DNA of 64,000 bases, from assembly GCF_011745365.1 (NCBI RefSeq), contig NW_024468909.1, forward strand, positions 6,758,001 through 6,822,000, given 5' to 3'. Source of the stretch: Cryphonectria parasitica EP155 (Eukaryota > Ascomycota > Sordariomycetes > Diaporthales > Cryphonectriaceae). Shown here in pieces: positions 24,982 through 36,504 of this stretch. A program made the translations under genes and the position numbers. How positions within the stretch are numbered: position 1 is the stretch's first letter; the number at the start of each line of letters is the position of its first letter. The notes under the pieces were generated by a model. The model worked only from the letters and a program-made list of their open reading frames with translations. It was not told where the DNA came from and did not search any database.

Positions 24982-26567
24982 GCACGACACTGTGCTCGAC
25001 GCAGAAGACTATGCAGGTTTCGTTGGAAGTGGCGATTTTCCTACCAGAGACGTTGTTCTCGTAAGAGTCCGGCTTACGACGTCAGACCTGCACATGGTCG
25101 TAAAAAGAAAAAAGAGAAAAGCGGTTTGTGACGATCATGCCAACGCGGACCCATACTGGCATTCCTCCAGGACACTTGAAGCGGTGACGATTACACACGA
25201 TGGCCACCACAGGTCGAACAGGGAGCATCTGCAGCTTGTAGCCAACCGAGGAGCGCAAACAGACCTGGGCAGAGATTCTAGGAATCGTGGAATTACCAGG
25301 GGTGATGGGCCGGTTTGTTGTCCAAGCAGGAGAGGGCATGTGTCAATCCGGTATCGTGGGCGGTGGAGCAGACTGGAAGGAAAGAGTTCGACGGGACCCC
25401 ATGCCTCTAGATTTTCCTTTGCCCGCCCGATCAGATCTGGCCCTGCTTGGTTTCGTTTTCATATCCGCCTGGGAGGATCGGCGAGTCTTGTGGCAGGCAC
25501 CCACATAGCGGTTGGCAGCTTGACGTTGTTTTATGTTTTCGAGGCCGTGGTGCCATGGGGACCTAACCGGAAGATTATTGGGCTACTGCTGGATGAGCGG
25601 ACGCTACGTGTGGAATTGTTTTGATCGGGCTGGTACTACTATTACAGGGTTGTGGGTGTTCATGCGGACCGCGGTGAACTTTTGCATTGTGGGATGACGA
25701 TTAGGATGGCCCCCCGTTGAGGATGGTCCCAAAAAGAAACACAGGCAGGTGATGGGCGGACGACTTGGCCTGCAGCAGCCTGGTATTTGGCATTGACGAT
25801 TCAAAAGATTTCTATCAACTACTTGTTCTTTTTGTCTTTTCCAGAGGGCAGCAGCCTTTAGCAAGGGTCAGAGGGATAGGCACATTTCTGGGTGGTTACT
25901 TAAAAGGAAAATCAGGGCTGGCAACATGTCTCAGACAACCCGTGGATATCAAAAGAGGCAAGGGAGTGAGTGCCGGCTGTGGTGTGACTACAAGAAATAA
26001 AGAAGTTCCCAGTGCCTCCATAACTTTGTGTGTCTTTGCGAGTTCAAGTTATAGCGAGTAAGTACCATAGAGAGTGGAGTGTCAGTCAGCCCTGTCATAC
26101 CAGGAGGGGGGCCAGGTATTGAGATATTCACCTACTATCGCTGCATAACCTGTTGCCTATCCTACTTGTGAAAGGTCTGAGGCAGGTAACTCCCTGCTCT
26201 GAAGAGGGCTGCAGGGGCACCTCGACGATAAGGCTGAGGGGGCGCTGGGTAAGCAAGGGCTGGGCGGCCCGAGACAAATTGCAGGCCTGTGTGTCTTACA
26301 TAATCAACTCGTGGAGGGCTGTTGCTTGCTGCGCTGGTGGCCTCCGTTTTCGCGTTTCTTAGCAGCATCTTTCGACCTGGCGCGACCCGAGGTGCGTTAA
26401 GCAACCAACCAACACTACAGCTCCACCACGAGGCTGACATCGCCCTTCCTGCCTGCTCTTTTCTTCTTCTTCTTTTCCTCTTGGTCTCCCTCACCGTTGT
26501 GATCATCAATTTGCAAACATCATAATCTATCGCGTGGTTTTTCTTTCTTTTTTAAGAAACAGCCAGG
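24982..26567. other. Intergenic, GSK-3 to CBP80
   Basis: The 3' region of the kinase and the promoter of the cap-binding protein gene. The open frame at 24974-25624 overlaps the last kinase codons in another frame and has no motif, so I leave it out. A TTC-rich stretch at about 26461-26480 and T-rich sequence near 26540 precede the CBP80 start. Confidence 0.5.
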
Positions 26568-29398
26568 ATGGCAGATCATGAACGTAGACAGGGCGGAGGA
26601 GGAGGGCACAACCCCAGGAAGCGACGATACAGAGGTTCGTGTTTTGTCTACTTGGACTCATCGGCGAGCTTCGCGCCCTCGTCCAGATCCATCCTAGAGA
26701 TGCCCTCTCCCGTAGTCCAATCTCTGAAACCTCGCACTTTAGATGACGAAGACCACTACAACCCCCAGCGCGAACACCGTGGGCCCCATCGCCGCCGCAA
26801 TGAGCCCCCAGCGCCCGTCCGTCTGCGCAAGCAGCTCGTCGACATTGCCGACAGCCCCCTTCGAAATACCACCGAGGACATCCGCAGCATCGCGAACTTG
26901 CTGGCTGAAAATTACGACGACTTACGCCTCCGCGAGACGTTTGTGGACCTCGCCTTGCAGCTTGTTGTGGAGCAGCCGCTCAAGACGCCCTTCGTTGCTG
27001 CTGTCGTGCTGGTGCTGAACACGCTCGCCCACACCCCCGCCGCCGTGGCAGCCTCGCAAAATGGCGGTGATGATGCTGCTGCTGGTGGTGGTGGGGACGC
27101 AAAGATGGAGGACGCAGGGGAGCAGGCCAAGGAGCCAGTGTCCACCAGCGGTGTGGTGGACGATCTTCTGGCGAAAGCTACGGGTCAGCTTGCAGAGAAG
27201 ATCAAGACGGGCGAGTGGAGGACTGTCAAGCTTTACCTGAAGCTGCTGGCATGCCTGCAGAGCTGTCTGGACGGTGAGGGCGTGTTCCCTATCCTGGATG
27301 CGCTTTTTGACCGTGCCGTCGAGCTGCAGACTGCCAGCTCCGAGGACGTGAGTTTCACCCCGGAAACAAGCAATGGCAGCATGCACGCTAACTAACATGT
27401 TCGACGACAGACGATCGGCACCGAGCTGGTCAAGATCATCCTCCTCACCATACCATACGCCATCGCCGCAGCGCCTGACAAGTCTGAGAAGAGTGCGGTC
27501 GATCTCCTCGACAAGACAGACGTGATTGCTTCCGAGCCTCATGCCCTCCAGACACTGATCGACCCATTCTTCCCGGAAGGGGATGAGAAAAGCCCTGTCG
27601 TCGACTTCAGCTTCATTGGTCTGCTGCAGAAGCAGCTTCAGTCTGAGGCTAATAGCGGCTGGAAGCTGGCCTGCCTGCCGAGGCCGTGGAAGATGCCCTT
27701 GGAAGATGTGGAGCAGCAAGAAAAACTGGACAACTGTCCAAAGCACGCGCTGCCCGCCATCGACTTTCCAGAGGTACTCATCGCTGGCTCACGGCCCCTC
27801 TTCCCCGAGATCTACCTGTCTGTCTATCTCAACCAGGACATTGCGTCTGTCCCTCCCGTCACGGACATCACTTCATGCCTGGTACGCGACACTCTGTTGG
27901 ACACGATCAACATCCTGCACTTCAACCGATCTATTACGGCCAGACGCTTGATTGACATTGACAACTACTTCGCCGATGGTACCTTTGTCAGCCGCGCGAC
28001 GCCCTTTGACCAGCTTCGCGATGTACCTGCCGGCCGATCCACGTGGAAGCCTGAAGACGTTGCTGTTGATGCCGTCTTCTCTCAGCTTTTCATGCTTCCC
28101 AACCCCGAGCACAAGCTCGTCTACTATCACTCGGTGCTGACCGAGGCATGCCGGATCGCCCCTGCTGCCATTGCCCCCAGTCTCGGCCGCGCAATAAGAT
28201 TTCTCTACCGAAGCACAGGCATGCTCGACTTGGAGTTGAACAATCGGTTCATCGATTGGTTCTCGCATCACCTGAGCAACTTTGGCTTCACGTGGAAGTG
28301 GGCCGAGTGGAGCGGAGACGTCTCTCTCCCGGACCTGCACCCTTACAAGGCCTTCATCGTGGGCTCGATTGACAAGGAGATCCGCTTGAGCTTTGCTAAC
28401 CGTATCAGGAAGACCTTGCCTGATGGGTACCAGCCTTTGGTCCCTCCTGAGAAGGATCAAGAGGAGCCCCCTTTCAAATTTGAGCAAGACTGTGAGTGGT
28501 TTCTAGAACTGGTCTTGTATCCTGTGCTGGATGAATACTGATACAACTCCTGTTCTTCAAAGCCGTGCCCTTTGCTCAAGAAGGCCGTGAGTTGGCAACG
28601 CTTCTGAAGCGAAAGACCCCGGATGAGGAGAAGAAGAAGGTAGTTGACGACGAGATCCGGACCGTCATTGAGAAGATCCACTCCCAGGCGATCGACCAGG
28701 GCTTGGACCCCCTCGTGACCAGCACCGACGTTTTCACCACAGCCGTGCTTTATGTTGGCTCCAAGTCCCTGTCTCACGTTCTGGCCGCGATTGAGCGCAC
28801 GAAGGAGCGCCTGCTCGATGCGGGTGCCACCTCGGAACCAGCTCGTGCCCAGATCATCACGGCAGTGATGGATTTCTGGAGCGCACACCCAGGCGTGGCT
28901 AAGCAGATCATCGAGAAACTCCTCAACTACGGCATCGTTAACCCTGTGGCTGTGGTTCAGTGGGCACTTTCTGGGTACGCTGGCCGCACAAAGGGCGAGG
29001 CTCTTGCCCGTAACTACATCTACGAGACGGTCTTCAGCACTGTTGCTAAGGTGACGGGTCGCGTGAGGCAGGTCATGCTGTCGGGTGCCGCTCCTGTGGC
29101 CGGCGATGTGGATATGTCTTCCGGTGAGACCCAAGAGCAGGAGATCAAGAGCATGCGAAACCTCTTCCGCATCCTGGAGGATTTGCTTGTAGCATGGGCG
29201 ACTGGTTCCAAGGATGAGCTGATGGAGGACGGAAGCCTGAACGGACCTGCCCGTGATCTGCGAGACAAGTTTGTCAGGAGATGGGGCGATCGCTGGTTGC
29301 GTGTTGTGAGGCGCCGTTCCGCGATCGAGGAGTCCTTCTTGCTAGAAGCAGCAAAGGTTGCCAGCGATGGTAGCGCGAATGGTGCTACTGCTGCGTAA
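26568..29398 (+). CDS. CBC1: Nuclear cap-binding protein large subunit CBP80
   Basis: Four exons (26568-26634, 26743-27347, 27411-28491, 28563-29398) give 862 residues. The first splice yields MADHERR...RKRRYRDDEDHYN, the Arg-rich nuclear-localisation start of fungal CBP80. The MIF4G-type helical region follows from about residue 60 (RKQLVDIADSPLRNTTEDI). Later CBP80 regions include KLACLPRPWKMPLEDVEQQE and WFSHHLSNFGFTWKW. The protein forms the nuclear cap-binding complex with CBP20 and links capped RNA to splicing, export and decay; this is family knowledge. Intron 1 has a weak donor (GTTCGT), is 108 bp long and has no in-frame stop, so retention would add 36 residues. Residues near 160-180 are an Ala/Gly-rich insert. 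It faces the RA-PH gene tail to tail. Confidence 0.95.
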
Positions 29399-30514
29399 AA
29401 GGTTTCACTCGCGGAAATTGCATCCTGGCTGCGATCAATTCAAGTACAGATGGACAGAAGTTTCCCCGAGATGTTCCCAGAGGCTCCTGCACCCTATGTT
29501 CTCTCTGGAGCATCCCAGCAAAGCAACTCCCTGCCCACCAAGTGCTCTTTGTGCATGATCGCGAGCTGGGGTTGCTCTCCTTCTTTGGTTGTTGAGCTTG
29601 TTTTGCTGAAGACACTCTCACCACTACACTGCTTGCCTCAAAAGCTTGACTCTATAACTGCAAATGGAAACAAATCGACAAAATCAAAATTTACAGGAGC
29701 GAATCTTCAGTTAGTTGAATTGGACACTTGGTAAAGCCTCTTTTTGTGGAGGCGTTTTTGACGCGGCGGACTAGGAGGAGAGCAGACTGACAGGCACCAC
29801 GCACACAAACGAGGGGCAAAAAGGGGGGGGGGGGGCAGGGAAGAGAAAAAAGAACCCAACCGGATCTATAGCTTGATTGGAAATATGTAATGCGTCTGGC
29901 CTCGCGCGGGGCAAAACTAGTCTTCGTTTACATGAATGACTTACTTCATCTTTCCATTAATTATACACGTTGACTCGCTCCTCTTGTTTGCACTTGGATG
30001 ATGGTTTGCCCTTCAACAGCTCATGGGGAACCGTTTTGTATATGTATATATTCCATATTCATTCTGTATCCATTTCATATCTCCCTCAGTCCTTCTCTGA
30101 ATACCTTTTCCCCTTGTTTTCTTCTCTGGGGGGGGGGGGGTTTCTTTCCTTTTTTTTTCTCTCTCGATATCCTTTCAACAATACAATAAAATTTAATAAG
30201 CCCCTTCATAGTAGTAATACATAGCCAGCGAGAAGTACTCCTTTGTCTCCCTCACTCTTCCACGAACCAATCAGCCATACCGCCTATCCACTGCGGTGAC
30301 TCGTCAAAGATCTTACAAGTGAATGAGTTGGTTTCAATCATCCTCCATGTAGTTACCCTATACTTTGGCACACCTCAAATTCCTAGTGGGGAAAGAAAGA
30401 AAAAAAAAAGACAAAAACAAAGGCAAGGAAGAGGAAAGCGGATGCTGGCATCCAATGAGGTAGGTAGTTATACGCAGGATAACCAACTCTCAAGGTGCCG
30501 GACGGTCCAGTTCC
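29399..30514. other. Convergent 3' region with two G13 tracts
   Basis: Spacer between two convergent genes, so it should hold both 3' untranslated regions and their poly(A) sites. Runs of thirteen G lie at 29823-29835 and 30128-30140 on the plus strand. No gene is supportable. Confidence 0.6.
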
Positions 30515-33514
30515 TCACCACTGCGCATTGCTTTGAGGCCGCACCGTCATGCTCCTCCCTACCTCCCTAAGCATGGCTGGAGACCTGCCCCCAGCAGCGA
30601 CGGCAACACCCTCCCTGACTGACGGCCTCAAGTGCAGCGGCACAGGCGGCATAGGAGGCAGCGGCTCACCACAGCCTGGCGCCCCAGCCCCGGCGCCACT
30701 GTACCCGCGACGCATGGAGTTCATGGACCCGGAGCGCGCGCGAAGCTGCTGGCGGGCGCCGGGCTTCTCGCCATGGCTGGTCGGAGGCCTGTGGCACGCC
30801 GAGAGGGACTGGTTCCTCCACAGGGCAGGACAGGTTGGCACCGGCGGCACAGGACCCCCGCGCTTGTTGTTGCTGCTGTTGTTCGGACCGGGTAATTCGG
30901 TAAGTGTCGGCATGGAATTCATGGAGGCGAGGCTGCGCACGTGGCAGAAGCCGCCACTACCGCCGCCAGGGACCTCGAGAAACCTCGGGGAGCGGCTGCC
31001 AGGGTGGCACGAGGACGACTCGGCCCACTGCGACGCGGCGCGGTAGTGCACCTCGAGGTTGCCGGACAGAATGGACTGGCTCGGGTCCCTGAGGCGGCCC
31101 CCACGGCGGTTGATCAAGCTGCCCGGATGGGCGAGCCCGCGGCCGACGTTGTCGTGGCTTGCGGTGGGCCTCTGGGGCGTGGCAGGCCTGCTGTGGAGGC
31201 GCTCGAGGCGGGCTTGCTCGGCCTTGACCTTGGCAGTGTGTTCAGCTGCGGAAGGCAGCCAGGGCGAGGGCTCAGCCTTAGGCATGGACGGCGGTGACGG
31301 CTCCTCGGGCTCGGTTGCTTGCGTTTCTGCGGTGCTGTACCAGGACGCATCTGACCGTGTTCGTAGCGTCGACGGCGTCAGAGGTTCGGTCACAGCAATG
31401 GCAATATTCGCTTGAGCAGCTCCAGAGCTCTCGCCGTTCTCTATAAGCGCAAGACATCTCTTCTTATCCCGTCTCTTGCGGCGCTGTTCCGAGGGGCTGC
31501 CGCCGCCATCGAGCCCTTCATCCTGTTCCAGCTTTGTAAGCCCACTAGTCGAAGGCTTCGTCATCGAGACACCAGAATCGGCACCAGGGGTCATAGGCAG
31601 CAGGAGAGAATGCCTCGGATCTTCAATCCAGTCTTTTCCAAACTCATCCGCCGGCTTGTTGAAGCGCTCCAGATCGACAAGCGGCTGGAACTCGCCGATC
31701 GTGTAGGGGGTCTCGTCCACTGAGACCCTAATCCTGTGGCCCGGAGAGATCTTGAGGTGGCTAATGCTCTTCTGCGGCACGTGTTTGACGGGAGTGATCT
31801 GTGGGACCGTATCCATGGCTGTGTCCATCAGACGTCTGCGCTGCATGTTCTGACGAGCCTTAACCATGTACCAGCTGCGCCAGGCGTGAACGAGGGTGTA
31901 GAACTTCCTCGCAGTGGCAACATCCTCGGTAGAAAAGAAGTGCGTATAGCTGGTGGTCGTGGGATACGTTGTCGGTTTGAGCTGGGACTTGACGGCGAAA
32001 CAATACCTTTTGGGAGGCTTGATGTTCTTGACGAGGTTCGCCCGGCCGTTCTTCGCCTTCATGTCATCTTTCAGTGTCGAAGTCTCGCTCATAACGGTGT
32101 AGATGTCATACTCTGACAGGTCACACAGCCTCTGGCAGTCTCTTCCGAGACTCAAGTCCGGAGTCCTGGAGGACAGCATCTGGCCATCGCCAAGCAGTGT
32201 AACCCAGCGTTTCTGCCACTTTCCCGGGCGCGAACAGTGGTAGAGCTGCAGGATGAAAGTCGTCGGAGCTTCACCCACGGCCACAGATGAGATGTCAAGG
32301 TCCTTGTTGCTCGCTGGGCCCCAGGCCTGACGAATGAGCAGCGAGTTCTGGGAGTCGTTTGGCCACGAATCAATCACCTCCTGGATGCGCTCGTACCGAC
32401 GAAGGCGACGTTCCAGCCCCAAGGGTGCATAACACTCAAACATGATGCTGGCAGCGGTGTTGAGTGGGTTGTTCATCGCCTCGGCCGCCTGGCGAAGCGC
32501 GTCTACCGTGTCTGTAGTCTCTGACACGCCAATCTTTGCGTATTCACTTTGATAGAAGACTTTGACGTACTAAAGTTTATCATCAAGGTCAGTGGAAATA
32601 GTCTTTATAACAATAAAGGGGCTATTGTGAGTACTCACCCCATTGTGAGCACAAGTCGCGGACTTTGGAGACGAAGGAGGCGTTACAAGCTGTGAGCCGG
32701 GCTCAACGGCGTTCATCGGCGACCAGAAAGACGACATGCTCTGAGCACAACTCGAGTCCACCGAGGTAGTCGTCGAAGATTCTGGGGACGGAGTAGCAGG
32801 GCTCCTTCTCGCCCGATGGAAGAAGCCGATCTTTTCCAGCACGGGGGCCTTCAAGACCCCGTTAGCCGCTATTTGGCGAGGGAATGAAGCCACTCCCTGG
32901 GTCGCAGTCAGCTGTTTGTGCAGTTTCACCATGGCCAGACTCCTTTGTTCGGCTAGAATCAACTCTGTCTTGGTCTGTAATGCATTAGAAGGCTGATTCT
33001 GTTGCTCTCCCATAAGTGGACACCCCTGCTTCTCGTATGCCTCGAATTTGTTGGGCTTCTCGGGATCATTCTCTTGGCCCCTCCCGTCGTTCATGGTGAC
33101 GTCCTGGGGAACTGCGATGGTCGTGGAAGAGCTGAACTTTGAAGAGGCCGTACGAGAAGACGGTCGTGTTGCAAGAGGTATAGGAGATGTTGTCGCCACG
33201 AATATCGGACTCGATGGCATCACAGCCGCCTTTGGTCGCGTCGTATCGCCGTGCTCCTTGTGCGAGGGCGGCAGTGGCGGGACAAATGGTAGCGGATAAT
33301 GAGGGCTGAGATCAGGCGAATCTGGTCTGTCCATGTCGCCTTGGGTCCTTGCGCGTTTCCTCCATGCGGGCGAGCCAAACGTCGCCCTCAAGGCCAAGGA
33401 ATCGGCATCCTCCGACTGTTGGCTGAGCTGTCGTACCATGACTCCGCGTTGTTCGGAGAGGCTCTCGCCTTGAGACTTGCTGAACCGGAAGCCTTTCCCT
33501 GTGACGGTAGACAT
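30515..33514 (-). CDS. Ras-association/PH-domain adaptor protein
   Basis: Two exons, 33514-32639 and 32569-30515 (69-bp intron), encode 976 residues. Residues 1-290 are Ser/Pro-rich and probably disordered. The intron falls exactly where the fold begins: GYVKVFYQSEYAKIGVSETT opens an RA-like ubiquitin fold (about 293-375) that contains FECYAPLGLERRLRRYERI. A PH domain follows (about 395-520), with FILQLYHCSRPGKWQKRWVTLL, RYCFAVKSQLKPTTY and the closing helix ATARKFYTLVHAWRSWYM. The RA-PH order is that of the MRL/Grb7 adaptors, so a membrane adaptor bound by a small GTPase is inferred. The C-terminal 450 residues are low-complexity and proline-rich. The ATG at 33514 is the first in frame; upstream lies an AAAC repeat. 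Retaining the intron would end the protein at a TAG at the acceptor. Confidence 0.88.
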
Positions 33515-34284
33515 CGTGATAGTGCTCGTGAATTCTAGAAACAAACAAACAAACAAACAAAAGAATTGCTATTCGTTGACAGTGATTGCTCTTCTTCTCC
33601 TTGTCGACTTTGAGGATTTCTTTTCCTTTCCCTCTTCAGAATCGTTGTCGCACCGAGCCACTCGTCAAGGCAGTTCACATCTTTAGCCGCTGCTGCACAC
33701 ACCCGTTGTCTTTGACGGATCGAAGAACACACTCACACTCAGGAAAGCAAAGTGGACATGAAAATGGAAGAAGGTTACGAGGACTTACGTGAGGGATGGA
33801 AGCAATAAGTCAAGGAAGGGAGAGGCGACCTCCCTTGACGCGTCTGTAAAATATCCTCTCCCATCACTGCTGTCTCGAATGGCATCGCGAGCACACGTTG
33901 GAACGCAAATTGATTTCAATAATTTGCCGTCTCTAGGAATTCCAATCAGCAATCCATTACCACGATCGTTGTAGAACGGGGCCACCAGAATAGCATGTTG
34001 CATTCCAGACGACTGCTCTGCAATGTCGGTAGATCATGTTTTTGGTGGATAATCTGTTAGTGGCGTTATGTGAGGCTGGTCATCTGGCAGCGAGTTTTAA
34101 AATTTGAGACAGGTTAATAGGCGATTGAGCCGTGGTATTGAGACATCATCTCAAAAAGCTGGCACTGGCTGGGTACAATCGTCCTCTCCCTTGTCGGACT
34201 TGTGAATGGCGAGCCCCCTCGGCATCCGTCATAGTATCAGGCTGCTTTGTTTATGCCTCCTCCAGCTTCTGAAGTCCAGTATCT
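33515..34284. other. Promoter region with (AAAC)n repeat
   Basis: Upstream region of the RA-PH gene and 3' region of the MAT2B-like gene. An AAAC tetranucleotide repeat at about 33539-33560 sits some 25 bp upstream of the RA-PH start codon. No gene is supportable. Confidence 0.6.
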
Positions 34285-35476
34285 TTACTTCCTGAAAGCT
34301 CGTACCTCACGTCTCCACCAACCAGTGAAATCCTGAGTGGAGATGTCGATGTCCAGATCTCTTAATGCCTTGGTGCTCAAGTGGCAGTCGTACGGCCTCT
34401 GCACAGCCGCATTTGGGTCATTTCCCTCTGTGTTTGGTTCGATGTTCTCAATGCTGAGACCCATTATCTCGCCAAAGAGCTGGCAGATCTCATATTTGGT
34501 GAATTTGTCCTCACTCGAGAATTGCAGGATCTTGGGCATTTTAGATCGCGCCGTTTCATCAGCGGCCAGGTACTTGACGGCCACATCTAATGAGGAGGTC
34601 AGCTCATTTATACTCCCAGTTTAAGGCTCCAGATATAAATGCAGATCATACCATGACAGACTCTGCCCACATCCTCCGTGTTGGTGGGGTATCTCAGAGC
34701 CCAGTGCTCCATCTTAATCTTCTCGCCGCTCTGAGACTTCCAGAGGACGTCCATGAGCACATTCACAGCGCTCTCGGATGGCATCTCAGCATCGCCATAC
34801 AGAACAGGGACACGGAGTACAACACCCAGACCGTCCTTGCCAGCAGCCTTGTAGGCCGCCAGAACTGCGTGTTCGCCATCTAGTTTGGTCTGGCCATAAA
34901 GATTGGTGGGGCCAGTAGGTGCATCTGACTCATAGGGCGCTTCACCAGTCTTGCCTGAGAATACGTAGTCGGTAGAAATATAGATGAGCAAAGCGTTGCG
35001 CTCAGCACAAAGCCTGCTGAGCTCCCCAGTGGCCTCCACGTTCAGCTTCCGGGTCCCCTCAGGGTCCTTGTCCACCTTGTCGGGAAAACGGTTGGCGGCA
35101 CCTATTTTTTTCCCCACTCGCAGATGAGCTTCAGTGTGTGCGTGTTTGAGAGAGAGAGAGGGGGGGGGGGGGCGACACGGAGTCGTCACGCACAATGCAC
35201 TACAACCTGTGGTCTGGAGGGCATGTCAGCATACGAAGTCTCCTAGCAGAGAAGGCGTACGGGCCATAGCCCTGCAATTATCACCTACTTGACAGAGTCA
35301 AGGGCTTTGGAAACGTCTGGACTAGACGCCAGATCGACCTTGAGCACGTCAGTGCCATCTGCCCTGGAATGACCGGTGCCCTTGGCCGTCCAATCTCTCC
35401 GCGCAAAGGCCTTGAGGACCTGACGCCCCAGGAGGCCTGTGGCACCCGTCACCAAAGCTACTTTGTTGGCTGCCAT
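34285..35476 (-). CDS. MAT2B-like / RmlD-type NAD(P)-binding protein
   Basis: Four exons (35476-35289, 35213-35194, 35101-34652, 34586-34285) give 319 residues. Exon 2 is only 20 nt long and encodes most of KPQVVVH, the strand that links the Rossmann core. The N-terminus has the dinucleotide loop VTGATGLLGRQVLKAF (8-23). Further on come CAANRFPDK, STDYVFSGK and the active-site-type YGQTK. This is the extended short-chain dehydrogenase fold of RmlD and of the regulatory beta subunit of methionine adenosyltransferase. In fungi these are usually annotated as NAD-dependent epimerase/dehydratase, and the substrate is unknown. An in-frame ATG at 35602 would add 42 basic residues (see findings). Intron 2 carries a C13 tract in the sense direction. 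Confidence 0.88.
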
Positions 35477-36504
35477 GCTGTCCTGAAAAATTGAATGTCT
35501 TGGTGCGGGTAGCCAACTTCGAGAATGAGAACGTTTTCGAGCCGTCGAAGTGAGCCTGGGATGGGAGACTGCGTAGCTGCAATTGCGGGCCCTAAACGTC
35601 ATGCTACTGTGGCTCGAGACTTCCTGCAATGGTAGCCAACACTGTGGGAAATAAGGGGTTAGGGTTAAATATGTTCGGCGTGTCTATCAACAACATCAGG
35701 GTCGACATTTTGCCGGACGTATCGTCTTTGCGAGCTGATTTTGATACTCAGACGCGTTATTGTTATCATAATAGTATGTTTGGGTCACCTTAAAGGCTTG
35801 AACAAGGTGCAATGCAGAGGAAGCCCTTCACCAAAACATCCGCCGGCAACATCACCGTCGTGTCTTCACCAGACGTGGGGAGCACGTGCGATCCAGTGTT
35901 CGTGATTCATATCTCTGCTCGAGCCGAGCCTCTTAAGGCGTAGTGCTGCGGTATCAAAATGCAAAGAAGTTCATAGCAACGCGGAAGCTCGTCCAAAATG
36001 AATGGTCTGAGAAAGGCCACCATGTCGCTCAAGCTGCAGTTGAGAAAACCATCAGCTGAATTAAGGGTATCGATTGTTCGTCATGCCATGCTTCGCACCT
36101 GATGCCTACAGTCTATCTCGCAAAGAAACCTCCTGCTGTACGCGGGTCAAGGCCTGCTTCGTGCTGCTCACTACCTCTTACTAATTATCCTAGCCTTGTC
36201 TGGCTTCGTCGCGATTTTCTGGGTCCTCCTCTTCTTTTTGCTCTCTGTATTGTTAGGTAATGATATTGCATCGTCAATGCGATCGTTGGTCTCATACCCA
36301 TTAATGCAATACTCGTCTAATGCAAACGCTATTTGCAAATGTCCAAACCAAAACGTGCTCTGTGGGACAAACACCACCAATTGCCAATAAGAATAAATTC
36401 TTGCCTCCCGGCATCTGGTAAGCAAACGTCCAATGGCGCAAAGGTTGGTCTCAGTGCACAGCCATCATCGTCATGCCCCTCTGGACCACATGACTGCTTG
36501 CCTT
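35477..36504. other. Intergenic, MAT2B-like to UIM gene
   Basis: Holds the promoter of the MAT2B-like gene and the 3' region of the UIM gene. The first 126 bases stay open in frame with the MAT2B-like protein back to an ATG at 35602. No other gene can be supported. Confidence 0.5.

Noticed and set aside
24974..25624. 216-residue frame just after the GSK-3 gene
   Set aside because: It overlaps the kinase stop in another frame, has no motif and is probably 3' untranslated sequence.
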